Part shown: positions 56,644 through 64,000 of the stretch, piece by piece
Layout of the letters: the number at the start of each line of letters is the position of its first letter
Position numbering within the stretch: position 1 is the stretch's first letter
Assembly: GCF_017744695.1 (NCBI RefSeq)
Contig: NZ_JAGIAS010000003.1
Span: 434,001-498,000, forward strand
Direction: 5' to 3'
DNA length: 64,000 nucleotides
DNA from: Dyadobacter sp.
Lineage (GTDB): Bacteria; Bacteroidota; Bacteroidia; Cytophagales; Spirosomataceae
Program-made: the position numbers and the translations under genes
The notes under the pieces: model-generated
Seen by the model: the letters and a program-made list of their open reading frames with translations, nothing else
Database searches by the model: none
What the model was told of the DNA's origin: nothing

Positions 56644-59600
56644 TACTTTCTGGAATTTTTATAAAACTGTAATGGCTCATTGAATGCGCCAATCACTAAA
56701 AAAGGTTGGTTACCGATATTGACCTGCACGGCTGATTTCACGTCGCCCGTTACCGACAATCCGGCTTCCGGCTGTTCCACGAAACGAAATCCACCCTTGC
56801 CGTCGCCGACAAAAAGGCTACCATAATTCGCATCCATGCTACCCAGTTTGAGGCGGTTGTCCGTTTTGTTCCCTAGCAGCAACAGGTCTTTATGCCCATC
56901 GTGGTTATAGTCGCCCGTCAGGATCGTGCATACGGGCGAGAACTGCGCCCGTGAAGGCAGCGGAAGCTTCTGAAACCGGCCATTTCGATTCATAAAACAG
57001 ACGCTGCGCAGTTCCTTCGCTTCGAGCTTCCCGCCCTTGGCAAGCTCGGCTGCCGGGATAATCTCGGGCATCGTCGCATTGGCGTAGTCGCGGTAATAGG
57101 CAAACTTTTTGCGCATGGGGTAAATCTGGTCATTGAGCTCATCGCGACTAACGAACGGATAGGATTTACCCTGTATATAAAAGTTGAAGAACGAGTCGAT
57201 CGAGCCATTCTTGTCAAAATCGGCGAAATACAGCTCCGCGGGCTCTTTTTCAGAGGCCTTGATTTGGGAGTTCTGCCCCAGATTACCAGCAACAATATCC
57301 GGCTTGCCGTCGCCGTCCAGGTCTTCTATTTGAATGGTGTTCCAAAAGCCGCTCTCTTCATTTTGGAAGAAATCGGATGTTTTGTCGTCAAAATCTTTCC
57401 CGTTATAGCTAAAAACTTTCACCGGCATCATTTCTCCCGCTATGACCAACTCCGGCTTGCTGTCGCCATTCAAATCTGCCCACTGAGCATCTGTAACCAT
57501 GCCAATTTTGAAAAACGGCGATTCGCGTATTTGGAAACGCCCCTTCCCGTCATTAACCAGCAGGAACGACGCCGGTGCCTCCGGATACCGGCCGGGAATA
57601 ATGCGGCCGCCTACGAACAGATCAAGATCACCGTCTTTGTCGAAATCAAATGGGCGCACGCACGACTTACTGCTGGCCTTCAAATTCGGAACGGATAGTA
57701 CCGACAAGCTCAGCCCGCCCTTTCCGTCGCTCAGATAAATTTCGTCTTGCAGTGCAACCGTATTAGGTTCAAAAAGTGAATAACCACCTTTGGCAATGTA
57801 CAGATCGTCGTAACCATCGCCATTCGCATCAAAAAAGACGGCTGCTGAAATGGCGGATGTATTTTCATCTCCGACAGCGAAGCCGGGCATTTCGCGGAGC
57901 GCTCCGTCTTTTTGCTGTAACCATATTTTAGCCTGCTTATTCTGATCGCCGCTCACGAAAATATCGTCGAACCCGTCCTTGTTCACATCGCCTTTCGCCA
58001 CTACCGGGCCGGTCTGCGAGTACATCGAGAGCATCAGCGGCTGGCGCTTGAAATCATTTTCGCTGAACCCCTCGTGCTGGTAAGCGATCGCCGGGGCCTG
58101 TTTTTGGAATAGCGTGTTGAGAATATCTCGCTTTCCGGATTTATCAGCTTTTTCACCCGATTTTTCAATGACCAGCAACTGGTTAGCCTTCACATTTTCG
58201 ACGATCTGCCCCGTACCGTCCGGCCACAGGATTTTCACCGTATCCACCGCCGTCGCTTCACCAAGCCCGAAATGCAGGCGCAATGGCGTACATGAAAGAT
58301 ACCCCCGGTTAGGATTCACCTCCTGATACTGGAGTGAACCCTTGCTTTTGAGATAAACCCTGGCCCCTATTCCGCCGGCATTTCCGTCGTTTTGTTTCAG
58401 TTTCAATTGCAACCAGTTCACATTTTTGGACTCGCTGGCCGTGTTTTGGTATACAAATGCCGGTTCATTGATATTGTTGACGACCAGGTCCAGGTCTCCG
58501 TCATTATCCAGGTCCGCGTATACCGCCCCGCTGGAAACCGACGCATGTTCGAGGCCCCAGGGCTGCTGCATGTTTGAAAATGTGAGGTCGCGGTTATTTT
58601 TGAAAATATAGTTGGCCAACGCCGTGGAAGGCATCGCTTTCACAAGGTCCATGAGCTGGAAGGGCTCTTTATCAACTGCCCTTTTGATCTTGTAGTCGCC
58701 CCAGTATTTCAGAAAGTCTTTGTTGGTATAGTCCCTGAGATAGCCGTTTGAAACGAACAGGTCCTTGAAACCATCGTTGTCAAAATCTGCAAAGAGCGGT
58801 GTCCAGCTCCAGTCGGTATTGGAAACGCCTGCAAACTGGGCGATTTCGCTGAATGTGCCGTCGCCGTTGTTGAGCTGCAACATATTACGCATGTATTGCT
58901 TTTGCAGGTCCTGCCGCACCATCAGCTCGAAAGCTTCATAGTTTTCCTGCAATTGCAGCAACTTCTGCCGCTGGTTGTCTTCCGGCAGCATGTCGAGCGA
59001 TATGATATCCGGCAGACCGTCGTTGTTGAAATCCGCAACATCGATCCCCATCGAAAACTGGGCCAGATGCCTGAAATACTGGCGTGTCACGTCTTTGAAC
59101 GTGCCGTCGTGGTTGTTGATATAGAGGTAATCCGGCTCGTTGTAGTCGTTGGTGACGTAAATGTCCTGCCAGCCATCCTGGTTCACATCCGCGATCGCGA
59201 TACCCAGCCCGAACGTGAGCGGATACTGGTGAATGCCTGCCTTTTGGGTAACCTCGACAAAATGGTTTTTCTGATTCTCAAAAAGCTTGTTCCCCGCGAG
59301 CTCGTCCGTCTGCGTACGAAACTTCGCGAGCTCCATGTTGTCGATCTTCTTGGTCGTATGATTGAGCAACATCACATCCAGATCGCCATCATTGTCATAA
59401 TCAAAAAAAGCAGCCTGGGTGCTGTAACTGATATTGTCGAGCCCGTACTCCTTCGCCTGTTCGATGAATTTGAGGTTGCCCTGGTTGATAAAAAGCTGAT
59501 TCTTGCGGTCCTCGTCCTTCACCTTGCCGGAATAGCAAATGTGGATATCGAGCAACCCGTCGCCATTCACGTCGGCCATCGTCACACCCGTTTTCCAGCC

Positions 59601-59957
59601 GCCCTTCCGGCCTTCGAGCCCCTTCCCCGCCGACACGGTAATGTCTTTGAACTTCATTTTCGCCCCTTTTGCGCCCAGGTTCAGATAGAGCTTGTTCGAA
59701 CCCATGTTGGATGTAAAGAAAAGATCGTCGAAACCGTCGTTGTTAATATCGCCCACCGCTACGCCGCCGCCATTGTAGTAGTATTCATAGGACATCACAT
59801 TCTGGCTCTCGGTTTCGCTGACAGGGTTCACGAAATCGATCCCTGTTTGTTTGCCTTCCAGGAAACGGAACAAAGTGTTCTGCGCCCTGATGTCGGCAAA
59901 ATGGAATGCCAGCAGGAAAATCGCAGGCAGGTAAAAGAAGCGACCTTGGTGATTCAT
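56643..59957 (-). CDS. Large FG-GAP/VCBS repeat protein with ASPIC/UnbV domain (CRTAC1-like), exported
   Basis: A 1104-residue secreted protein. The signal peptide ends IRA-QN. Many FG-GAP repeats follow, each with a Ca2+-type loop such as DINNDGFDDLFF, DVNGDGLLDIHI, DYDNDGDLDVML, DFNNDGLPDIIS and DLDNDGDLDLVV, building a beta-propeller. An ASPIC/UnbV block sits near 545-600 (PLRLHFGLGEATAVDTVKIL WPDG). A second propeller fills the C-terminal half. The role is probably binding or scaffolding at the cell surface. It is coupled to the vanadium haloperoxidase gene. Confidence 0.9.
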   Translation of the reverse strand: MNHQGRFFYLPAIFLLAFHFADIRAQNTLFRFLEGKQTGIDFVNPVSETESQNVMSYEYYYNGGGVAVGDINNDGFDDLFFTSNMGSNKLYLNLGAKGAKMKFKDITVSAGKGLEGRKGGWKTGVTMADVNGDGLLDIHICYSGKVKDEDRKNQLFINQGNLKFIEQAKEYGLDNISYSTQAAFFDYDNDGDLDVMLLNHTTKKIDNMELAKFRTQTDELAGNKLFENQKNHFVEVTQKAGIHQYPLTFGLGIAIADVNQDGWQDIYVTNDYNEPDYLYINNHDGTFKDVTRQYFRHLAQFSMGIDVADFNNDGLPDIISLDMLPEDNQRQKLLQLQENYEAFELMVRQDLQKQYMRNMLQLNNGDGTFSEIAQFAGVSNTDWSWTPLFADFDNDGFKDLFVSNGYLRDYTNKDFLKYWGDYKIKRAVDKEPFQLMDLVKAMPSTALANYIFKNNRDLTFSNMQQPWGLEHASVSSGAVYADLDNDGDLDLVVNNINEPAFVYQNTASESKNVNWLQLKLKQNDGNAGGIGARVYLKSKGSLQYQEVNPNRGYLSCTPLRLHFGLGEATAVDTVKILWPDGTGQIVENVKANQLLVIEKSGEKADKSGKRDILNTLFQKQAPAIAYQHEGFSENDFKRQPLMLSMYSQTGPVVAKGDVNKDGFDDIFVSGDQNKQAKIWLQQKDGALREMPGFAVGDENTSAISAAVFFDANGDGYDDLYIAKGGYSLFEPNTVALQDEIYLSDGKGGLSLSVLSVPNLKASSKSCVRPFDFDKDGDLDLFVGGRIIPGRYPEAPASFLLVNDGKGRFQIRESPFFKIGMVTDAQWADLNGDSKPELVIAGEMMPVKVFSYNGKDFDDKTSDFFQNEESGFWNTIQIEDLDGDGKPDIVAGNLGQNSQIKASEKEPAELYFADFDKNGSIDSFFNFYIQGKSYPFVSRDELNDQIYPMRKKFAYYRDYANATMPEIIPAAELAKGGKLEAKELRSVCFMNRNGRFQKLPLPSRAQFSPVCTILTGDYNHDGHKDLLLLGNKTDNRLKLGSMDANYGSLFVGDGKGGFRFVEQPEAGLSVTGDVKSAVQVNIGNQPFLVIGAFNEPLQFYKNSRK

Positions 59958-59999
59958 TGAAAGTGCAATACCGATTTAGAAAGGAAGATCTACTACTAA

Positions 60000-60030
60000 A
60001 AATAAAAAACTTCAACCAAAAGTTGAAGTT
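60000..60030 (-). terminator. Terminator downstream of the DUF1761 gene
   Basis: AACTTCAAC (60008-60016) pairs with GTTGAAGTT (60022-60030) around CAAAA. On the minus strand it is followed by TTTTTTATTTTT. It separates DUF1761 from the FG-GAP gene. Confidence 0.8.
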
Positions 60031-60124
60031 AAAACTAAGTGCAGTGCTTTGAGAAGAAAGCGCCCGGAAAATTAATATTTTCTGATGTTTTTGTATTATT
60101 TACTTATCAGGAATCAAATGCTCC

Positions 60125-60538
60125 TTACTCGTATTTCCGCCACGCGCCCAAAATAGCGCCCGTGAGTGCGTATACGATCACACTCACGCCCCCGTTGATC
60201 AGCGAGAGCGCCAGCGCACGCATCGAAAACATGTCTTTGACGATGGTTTCGAACAAGACAAAGACAATACCGAACAGCAGCCCGATAAGGAAACCCATTA
60301 CGACAGATTTGACGGGGATTTTGGTGAACACCCAGGCCATGGTGTAGGCCATGAAGGAAGTGGAGACAATGCTGGCAAGGTAAGGGATCGGGCTCGTGGC
60401 TGACTTAATCTGCTCCATGGTGAAGCCATTCAAAGCCATCCATTGTTCTGAAAATGTGCTGTACCACAACGCTGGTACTATCTGACCTATCACTACGCAT
60501 ACTAGCACGGCCCAAAGATTGACAGATTGTTTTCTCAT
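60125..60538 (-). CDS. DUF1761 membrane protein
   Basis: A 137-residue protein with four helices. The first carries the DUF1761 hallmark AVLVCVVIGQIVPALWYSTF with the following LNGFTMEQIKSA, and later helices are FMAYTMAWVF, VVMGFLIGLLFGIVFVLFET and GVSVIVYALTGAILGAW. No function is known. It follows queG by 78 bp and has its own candidate -7 box. Confidence 0.88.
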   Translation of the reverse strand: MRKQSVNLWAVLVCVVIGQIVPALWYSTFSEQWMALNGFTMEQIKSATSPIPYLASIVSTSFMAYTMAWVFTKIPVKSVVMGFLIGLLFGIVFVLFETIVKDMFSMRALALSLINGGVSVIVYALTGAILGAWRKYE

Positions 60539-60582
60539 TGTATTGAGTGTTTTATTCAGTCATCGAAAGGAACTCCCCGGCC

Positions 60583-60590
60583 CAAATATA
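60583..60590 (-). promoter_or_regulatory. Candidate -7 box (TATATTTG) for the DUF1761 gene
   Basis: Exact TAnnTTTG match on the minus strand, in the queG-DUF1761 gap, 44 bp before the ATG at 60538. No -33 TTG at the right distance. Confidence 0.35.
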
Positions 60591-60616
60591 AGAGGTTTCG
60601 GATATAATTGTGCTTT

Positions 60617-61564
60617 TTACCCATCGGATATAACAAATTCGATATTTCGCTTTAAACCGGCGTATTTGGCCCTTTTTACGGGCGATCTTCGGAATATTTC
60701 GCGAAATACTTCCTCTGTGATTTCCTTCCAGTCGCTGTTTGAAAAGCCGGCAAGTTCATGTGGTAAATTGAATTCCGGCGTCGTGTGCGGGCGGGCGAAC
60801 CGGTTCCACGGACAAACGTCCTGACAGATATCACAGCCGAATACCCAGTTGTTGAATTTCCCTCTGACTTCCTCCGGGATCGCATCCTTTAACTCGATGG
60901 TGTAGTAACTGATGCATTTGCTGCCATCGACCACGAATGGGCCGGTAATCGCGTCCGTGGGACAGGCGTCGATGCATTTGGTGCAGGTACCGCAATAATC
61001 GCCCGTGGCACTGTCGGGGGCCAGGTCCAGGTCGCAGATGATCTCCCCGATGAAGAAAAAGCTTCCCATTTCACGATTGAGTAAATTGGAATGCTTGCCA
61101 ATCCATCCTAGCCCGCTTTTGGCAGCCCACACCTTATCCATTACCGGTGCAGAATCGACGAAAATACGGCCATTTACCTCGCCTACTTCTTCCTGAATAG
61201 CCGCAAGCAATGCGCCGAGCTTTTCCTTTAATACATAATGGTAATCGGTGCCATAAGCGTATTTGGAAAGCTTAAGATCGTCGTCGCCTTCCGGGAGGCG
61301 TTCTTCGGGGTAATAATTTAATAAAACAGAGATGACGCTCCTGGCGCCCTCCACCAGTTTGGCAGGATCCAGGCGTTTATCGAAGTGGTTGGCCATGTAG
61401 GCCATAGCGCCGTGGTGGTTGAGCGAAAGCCATTTTTCGAGGCGCGGAGCTTCACTTTCGAGGAACTCCGCCTTTGAAATACCGCAAAAATCGAACCCGT
61501 TTTCAATGGCCTTCGCCTTGATAAACCGACTCCTCTCCTGCTTTACGATATCTGCTGCCGTCAT
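60617..61564 (-). CDS. queG: Epoxyqueuosine reductase QueG
   Basis: Last step of tRNA queuosine synthesis, reducing epoxyqueuosine with cobalamin and two 4Fe-4S clusters. The 315-residue protein has the N-terminal [11 protein letters not shown] block, [20 protein letters not shown] with the catalytic Asp, and the clusters [16 protein letters not shown] and [11 protein letters not shown]. Length is slightly short because it lacks the C-terminal HEAT-like extension of some homologues. It is divergent from grpE. Confidence 0.95.
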   Translation of the reverse strand: MTAADIVKQERSRFIKAKAIENGFDFCGISKAEFLESEAPRLEKWLSLNHHGAMAYMANHFDKRLDPAKLVEGARSVISVLLNYYPEERLPEGDDDLKLSKYAYGTDYHYVLKEKLGALLAAIQEEVGEVNGRIFVDSAPVMDKVWAAKSGLGWIGKHSNLLNREMGSFFFIGEIICDLDLAPDSATGDYCGTCTKCIDACPTDAITGPFVVDGSKCISYYTIELKDAIPEEVRGKFNNWVFGCDICQDVCPWNRFARPHTTPEFNLPHELAGFSNSDWKEITEEVFREIFRRSPVKRAKYAGLKRNIEFVISDG

Positions 61565-61584
61565 AGTGCAAAGTTACAAATTGA

Positions 61585-61614
61585 TTGTAAAATGCCATCT
61601 TGTCAGTAATTTAG
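61585..61614 (+). promoter_or_regulatory. Candidate promoter of grpE-dnaJ
   Basis: TTG (61585-61587), 19 bp, then TAATTTAG (61607-61614), one mismatch from TAnnTTTG. A second TAATTTAG lies at 61626-61633. Confidence 0.4.
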
Positions 61615-61640
61615 CCGTGGCAAAGTAATTTAGGAGAAAA

Positions 61641-61739
61641 ATGGCTGTTGACAAAAGTCACATAACTGCCAAGAATTATGCCGGAAAATACAGAATTCAA
61701 CATAGATCAAGACAAAAATTACGAAATGAACGAGGATAA
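61641..61739 (+). other. Possible 32-codon upstream ORF overlapping the grpE start
   Basis: ATG at 61641 is preceded by AGGAG at 61632-61636, a better Shine-Dalgarno than most genes here have. It encodes a basic 32-residue peptide (MAVDKSHITAKNYAGK at its start) and stops at 61739, out of frame with and overlapping the first 20 grpE codons. It may be a translational regulator or chance. Confidence 0.3.
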
Positions 61740-62313
61740 AGCTTCATTGGAAACTGACAATCTGGTAAACGAAGAGAATTCCGAAATTTCCAACAATGTG
61801 CCGTTGGATAATGCAGGTCAGGAGATTTCCGGCGAGGCACCTGCCGGCGGGGCACCCAAGTTGGATCCGTTGGATGCAGCAAAGGCTGAAATCGCCGAGC
61901 TGAAAGACAAATACCTGCGCCTTTACGCCGATTTTGAGAACTTCCGCCGCCGTACAGCCAAGGAAAAGCTGGAAATGATCTCCGGAGCAAGCGCCGATAC
62001 GGTAAAGCTTATTCTCCCGATTGTCGACGATTTCGAACGTGCCAAGGTTTCTTTTGATTCTTCTACCGATATCGAGGCACTGAAAGAAGGCGTTGACCTG
62101 ATTTATAACAAGTTGTATAAAGCCCTTGAATCCAAAGGCCTGAAAGCCATGGAATCGAAAGGTGCCGACTTCGACGCTGAAATCCACGAATCCATCGCAC
62201 AATTTCCTGCACCGTCGGAAGACCTGAAAGGAAAGGTGATCGATGAAATTGAAAAAGGATATTACCTGAACGACAAGGTCATTCGTTACGCCAAAGTAAT
62301 CGTAGGCGCCTAA
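61678..62313 (+). CDS. grpE: Nucleotide exchange factor GrpE
   Basis: A 211-residue cochaperone that releases ADP from DnaK. The acidic N-terminal 60 residues look disordered. The coiled coil has LKDKYLRLYADFENFRRRTA, and the beta domain has FDAEIHESIAQF and KGYYLNDKVIRYAKVIVG, the family signature. ATG at 61678 is kept; a later ATG (residue 17) is possible. dnaJ follows after 40 bp on the same strand. dnaK is not in the window. Confidence 0.96.
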   Translation: MPENTEFNIDQDKNYEMNEDKASLETDNLVNEENSEISNNVPLDNAGQEISGEAPAGGAPKLDPLDAAKAEIAELKDKYLRLYADFENFRRRTAKEKLEMISGASADTVKLILPIVDDFERAKVSFDSSTDIEALKEGVDLIYNKLYKALESKGLKAMESKGADFDAEIHESIAQFPAPSEDLKGKVIDEIEKGYYLNDKVIRYAKVIVGA

Positions 62314-62353
62314 TGCTCTCAACCTTCCTTACAGGATACATCAGTAATTAAAA

Positions 62354-63514
62354 ATGGCAAAGAAAAGAGATTATTACGAAGTCCTTGGCGTGGATCGTGG
62401 CGCCTCCGCGGATGAAATCAAGAAAGCTTACCGCAAGCTCGCGATCAAGTTCCACCCGGATAAGAACCCTGACGATCCTACTGCTGAAGATAAGTTCAAA
62501 GAGGCGGCGGAGGCATACAGCATTCTGAGTGACGACAATAAACGCCAGCGTTACGACCAGTTCGGACATGCCGGTGTAGGCGGTGCTTCGGGCGGCGGTG
62601 CAGGCGGTTTCGGTGGTGGTTTCTCCATGGACGATATTTTCTCGCAGTTCGGGGATATTTTCGGGGATAGCAGCCCGTTCGGCGATATTTTCGGCCGTCA
62701 GGGCGGAAATGGCCGCAGGGTACGCAAAGGCTCCGACCTTCGGATCAAGCTGAAACTGAACCTTGAAGAGGTTGCAAACGGGGTTGAGAAGAAAATCAAG
62801 GTAAAAAGACATGTTACCTGTAATACCTGCGGCGGCAATGGGGCTAAAAATGGCACGTCGCTGACCAACTGTAACAGCTGTAACGGAACCGGTCAGGTGC
62901 GTAAGGTAGTGAGCACCATGCTCGGCCAGATGGTTTCGACCTCAACTTGCCCTACATGTAATGGTGATGGCAAAATCATCAGCGAACGTTGCGACTCCTG
63001 TGCAGGCGAGGGCCGCTTGCTGCAAGATGACCTGATTACGCTCAATATCCCGGGCGGTGTGGCCGAAGGCATGCAACTATCCATGTCGGGTAAAGGAAAC
63101 GTTCCCGCGCGCGGAGGCGTCGCTGGCGACCTGCTGATCGTCATCGAGGAAGAAGAGGATGCATTGCTCAAAAGAGATGGTAATAACGTCGTATTCGACA
63201 TGCACCTGAGCTTTATCGATGCAGCACTCGGCACTTCGGTTGAAATACCGACTATCGACGGCAAAGCGCGCATTAATATCGAATCGGGAACCCAGGCGGG
63301 TAAGATATTACGCCTCAAAGGCAAGGGTATCAAAGACCTGAACGGTTACGGAAAAGGCGACCAGCTTGTACATATTAATGTATGGACACCTCAGCAACTG
63401 ACCTCTGACGAGCGTTCGACCCTTGAATCGCTCCGTCATTCGCCGAACTTTCAGCCGAAACCCGGCAAGAACGAGAAAGGCTTTTTTGATAAAATGAAAG
63501 ATTTCTTTCATTGA
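62354..63514 (+). CDS. dnaJ: Chaperone DnaJ
   Basis: A 386-residue type I Hsp40. The J-domain (4-70) has the HPD motif in KFHPDKNP. A Gly/Phe-rich region ([10 protein letters not shown]) follows. The zinc domain has four repeats: [24 protein letters not shown] and CDSCAGEG. The C-terminal substrate domains end in a Lys/Phe-rich tail. It works with DnaK and GrpE. It ends at a strong terminator, so grpE-dnaJ is a complete transcript. Confidence 0.97.
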   Translation: MAKKRDYYEVLGVDRGASADEIKKAYRKLAIKFHPDKNPDDPTAEDKFKEAAEAYSILSDDNKRQRYDQFGHAGVGGASGGGAGGFGGGFSMDDIFSQFGDIFGDSSPFGDIFGRQGGNGRRVRKGSDLRIKLKLNLEEVANGVEKKIKVKRHVTCNTCGGNGAKNGTSLTNCNSCNGTGQVRKVVSTMLGQMVSTSTCPTCNGDGKIISERCDSCAGEGRLLQDDLITLNIPGGVAEGMQLSMSGKGNVPARGGVAGDLLIVIEEEEDALLKRDGNNVVFDMHLSFIDAALGTSVEIPTIDGKARINIESGTQAGKILRLKGKGIKDLNGYGKGDQLVHINVWTPQQLTSDERSTLESLRHSPNFQPKPGKNEKGFFDKMKDFFH

Positions 63515-63539
63515 TCATGCCTGTTCAATGAATATTCCC

Positions 63540-63573
63540 AAAGAGCTGCTCCGTCACCGGAGCGGCTCTTTTT
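63540..63573 (+). terminator. Terminator of grpE-dnaJ
   Basis: AAGAGC-T-GCTCCG (63541-63553) pairs with CGGAGC-G-GCTCTT (63558-63570) through 13 positions including one T-G, around loop TCAC, followed by TTT. Confidence 0.92.
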
Positions 63574-63640
63574 GCTTGACACCAACAGCGGCCTGCCGCA
63601 ACTCATCATCGATCATTAAATAACCAAAAACATTTACTCA

Positions 63641-64000
63641 ATGAAATCTCAGTTGCTTTCCGGTGCACTGCTTTGCCTGGGGCTCGCCAACCCGGGGCTG
63701 CTTGCTGCGCAAACCACGCCAGCAGAAATTACATTTGCCACTTACAATGTGAGTATGGAGGCCGAAAACTACTTTCCGCGCGGCACGCCCGGCAATTCTG
63801 AAAAAGTACTGATCAAAGAGCTTGCTTCCGGCTCCAATCAGCAGATTAAAAACATCGCGCAGATTATCAAAACGGTCCGGCCTGACGTGATTCTGCTCAA
63901 CGAGTTCGACTATGTCAAAAACCCTACGGAAGGTGTCGGGCAGTTTATTAAGGGATATTTGAAAGAAGATTCGAATGGTGCGAAAGGCATCGACTATCCT
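63641..64000 (+). CDS. Endonuclease/exonuclease/phosphatase family protein, N-terminal 120 residues
   Basis: Open from ATG at 63641 to the window end. A signal peptide ends LLA-AQ, and then the EEP-fold opening FATYNVSMEAENYF (Asn of the metal site) and RPDVILLNEFDY with the catalytic Glu are present. Exported EEP proteins act as phosphodiesterases or nucleases; the C-terminal half with the catalytic His and Asp is outside the window. Confidence 0.85.
   Translation, partial: MKSQLLSGALLCLGLANPGLLAAQTTPAEITFATYNVSMEAENYFPRGTPGNSEKVLIKELASGSNQQIKNIAQIIKTVRPDVILLNEFDYVKNPTEGVGQFIKGYLKEDSNGAKGIDYP

Noticed and set aside
58896..59960. 354-codon plus-strand open frame
   Set aside because: Mirror of the Asp/Gly-rich FG-GAP repeats; Val/Ile/His-rich with no domain. 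The minus-strand gene is clear.

Overview
The window is a stretch of chromosome from a Bacteroidota bacterium, most likely the order Cytophagales and close to Dyadobacter/Spirosoma. This is inferred from gene content, not from a database match. The signs are a PorW/SprE-type lipoprotein of the type IX secretion system (T9SS), a subtilase ending in a T9SS type A sorting domain, a MurF-alanine racemase fusion, DUF2911 and DUF4105 proteins, weak or absent Shine-Dalgarno sequences, and several TAnnTTTG promoter -7 boxes. Base composition is near half G+C. Genes are dense and mostly housekeeping. I see no rRNA, tRNA, CRISPR array, prophage or insertion sequence.

1-4.7 kb (minus): cell-envelope operon of PorW/SprE, PBP1A and the start of a glycerate kinase. 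4.9-8.1 kb (plus): an ATP synthase operon with atpZ, an atpI-like gene, atpB, atpE, atpF and atpH. It closes with a strong terminator before any atpA or atpG. 8.2-19.6 kb (minus): a sugar-isomerase/esterase pair, clpC, WbqC, TsaC, a glycosyltransferase, YihY, a thioesterase, MltG and an Ldh_2-family dehydrogenase. 19.6-25.6 kb (plus): DUF502, an unknown exported protein, aroA, an FMN/3Fe-4S glutamate-synthase-like protein and the secreted subtilase. 25.6-33.2 kb: a Nudix gene, DUF2911, the minus operon osmC-thyA-TRIC, and the plus chain PCD-rsmI-DUF4105-IMPase-DinB-small Cys-rich protein. 33.5-45.9 kb: acsA, a THUMP-like methyltransferase, an ArsC-like reductase, a DAACS symporter, Usp, CorA, murF-alr and ppk1. 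46.1-48.1 kb: gyrB.

48.3-60 kb (minus) is the most accessory-looking part. It holds a polytopic membrane protein, a 1054-residue SGNH/PVC-dehydrogenase/HEAT/cytochrome c fusion with a ThuA-like partner, an outer-membrane barrel, and a vanadium haloperoxidase translationally coupled to a giant FG-GAP/UnbV protein. 60.1-64 kb: DUF1761, queG, grpE-dnaJ and the start of an endonuclease/exonuclease/phosphatase-family protein.

The most unusual content is in the gaps between genes. It includes heptanucleotide tandem repeats at two loci, an array of four CAGG-plus-triloop hairpins between two genes, a large nested dyad upstream of the DAACS symporter, an 8-bp microsatellite directly in front of a DinB gene, a palindromic intergenic repeat of a type common in this phylum, and a strong hairpin between atpE and atpF.
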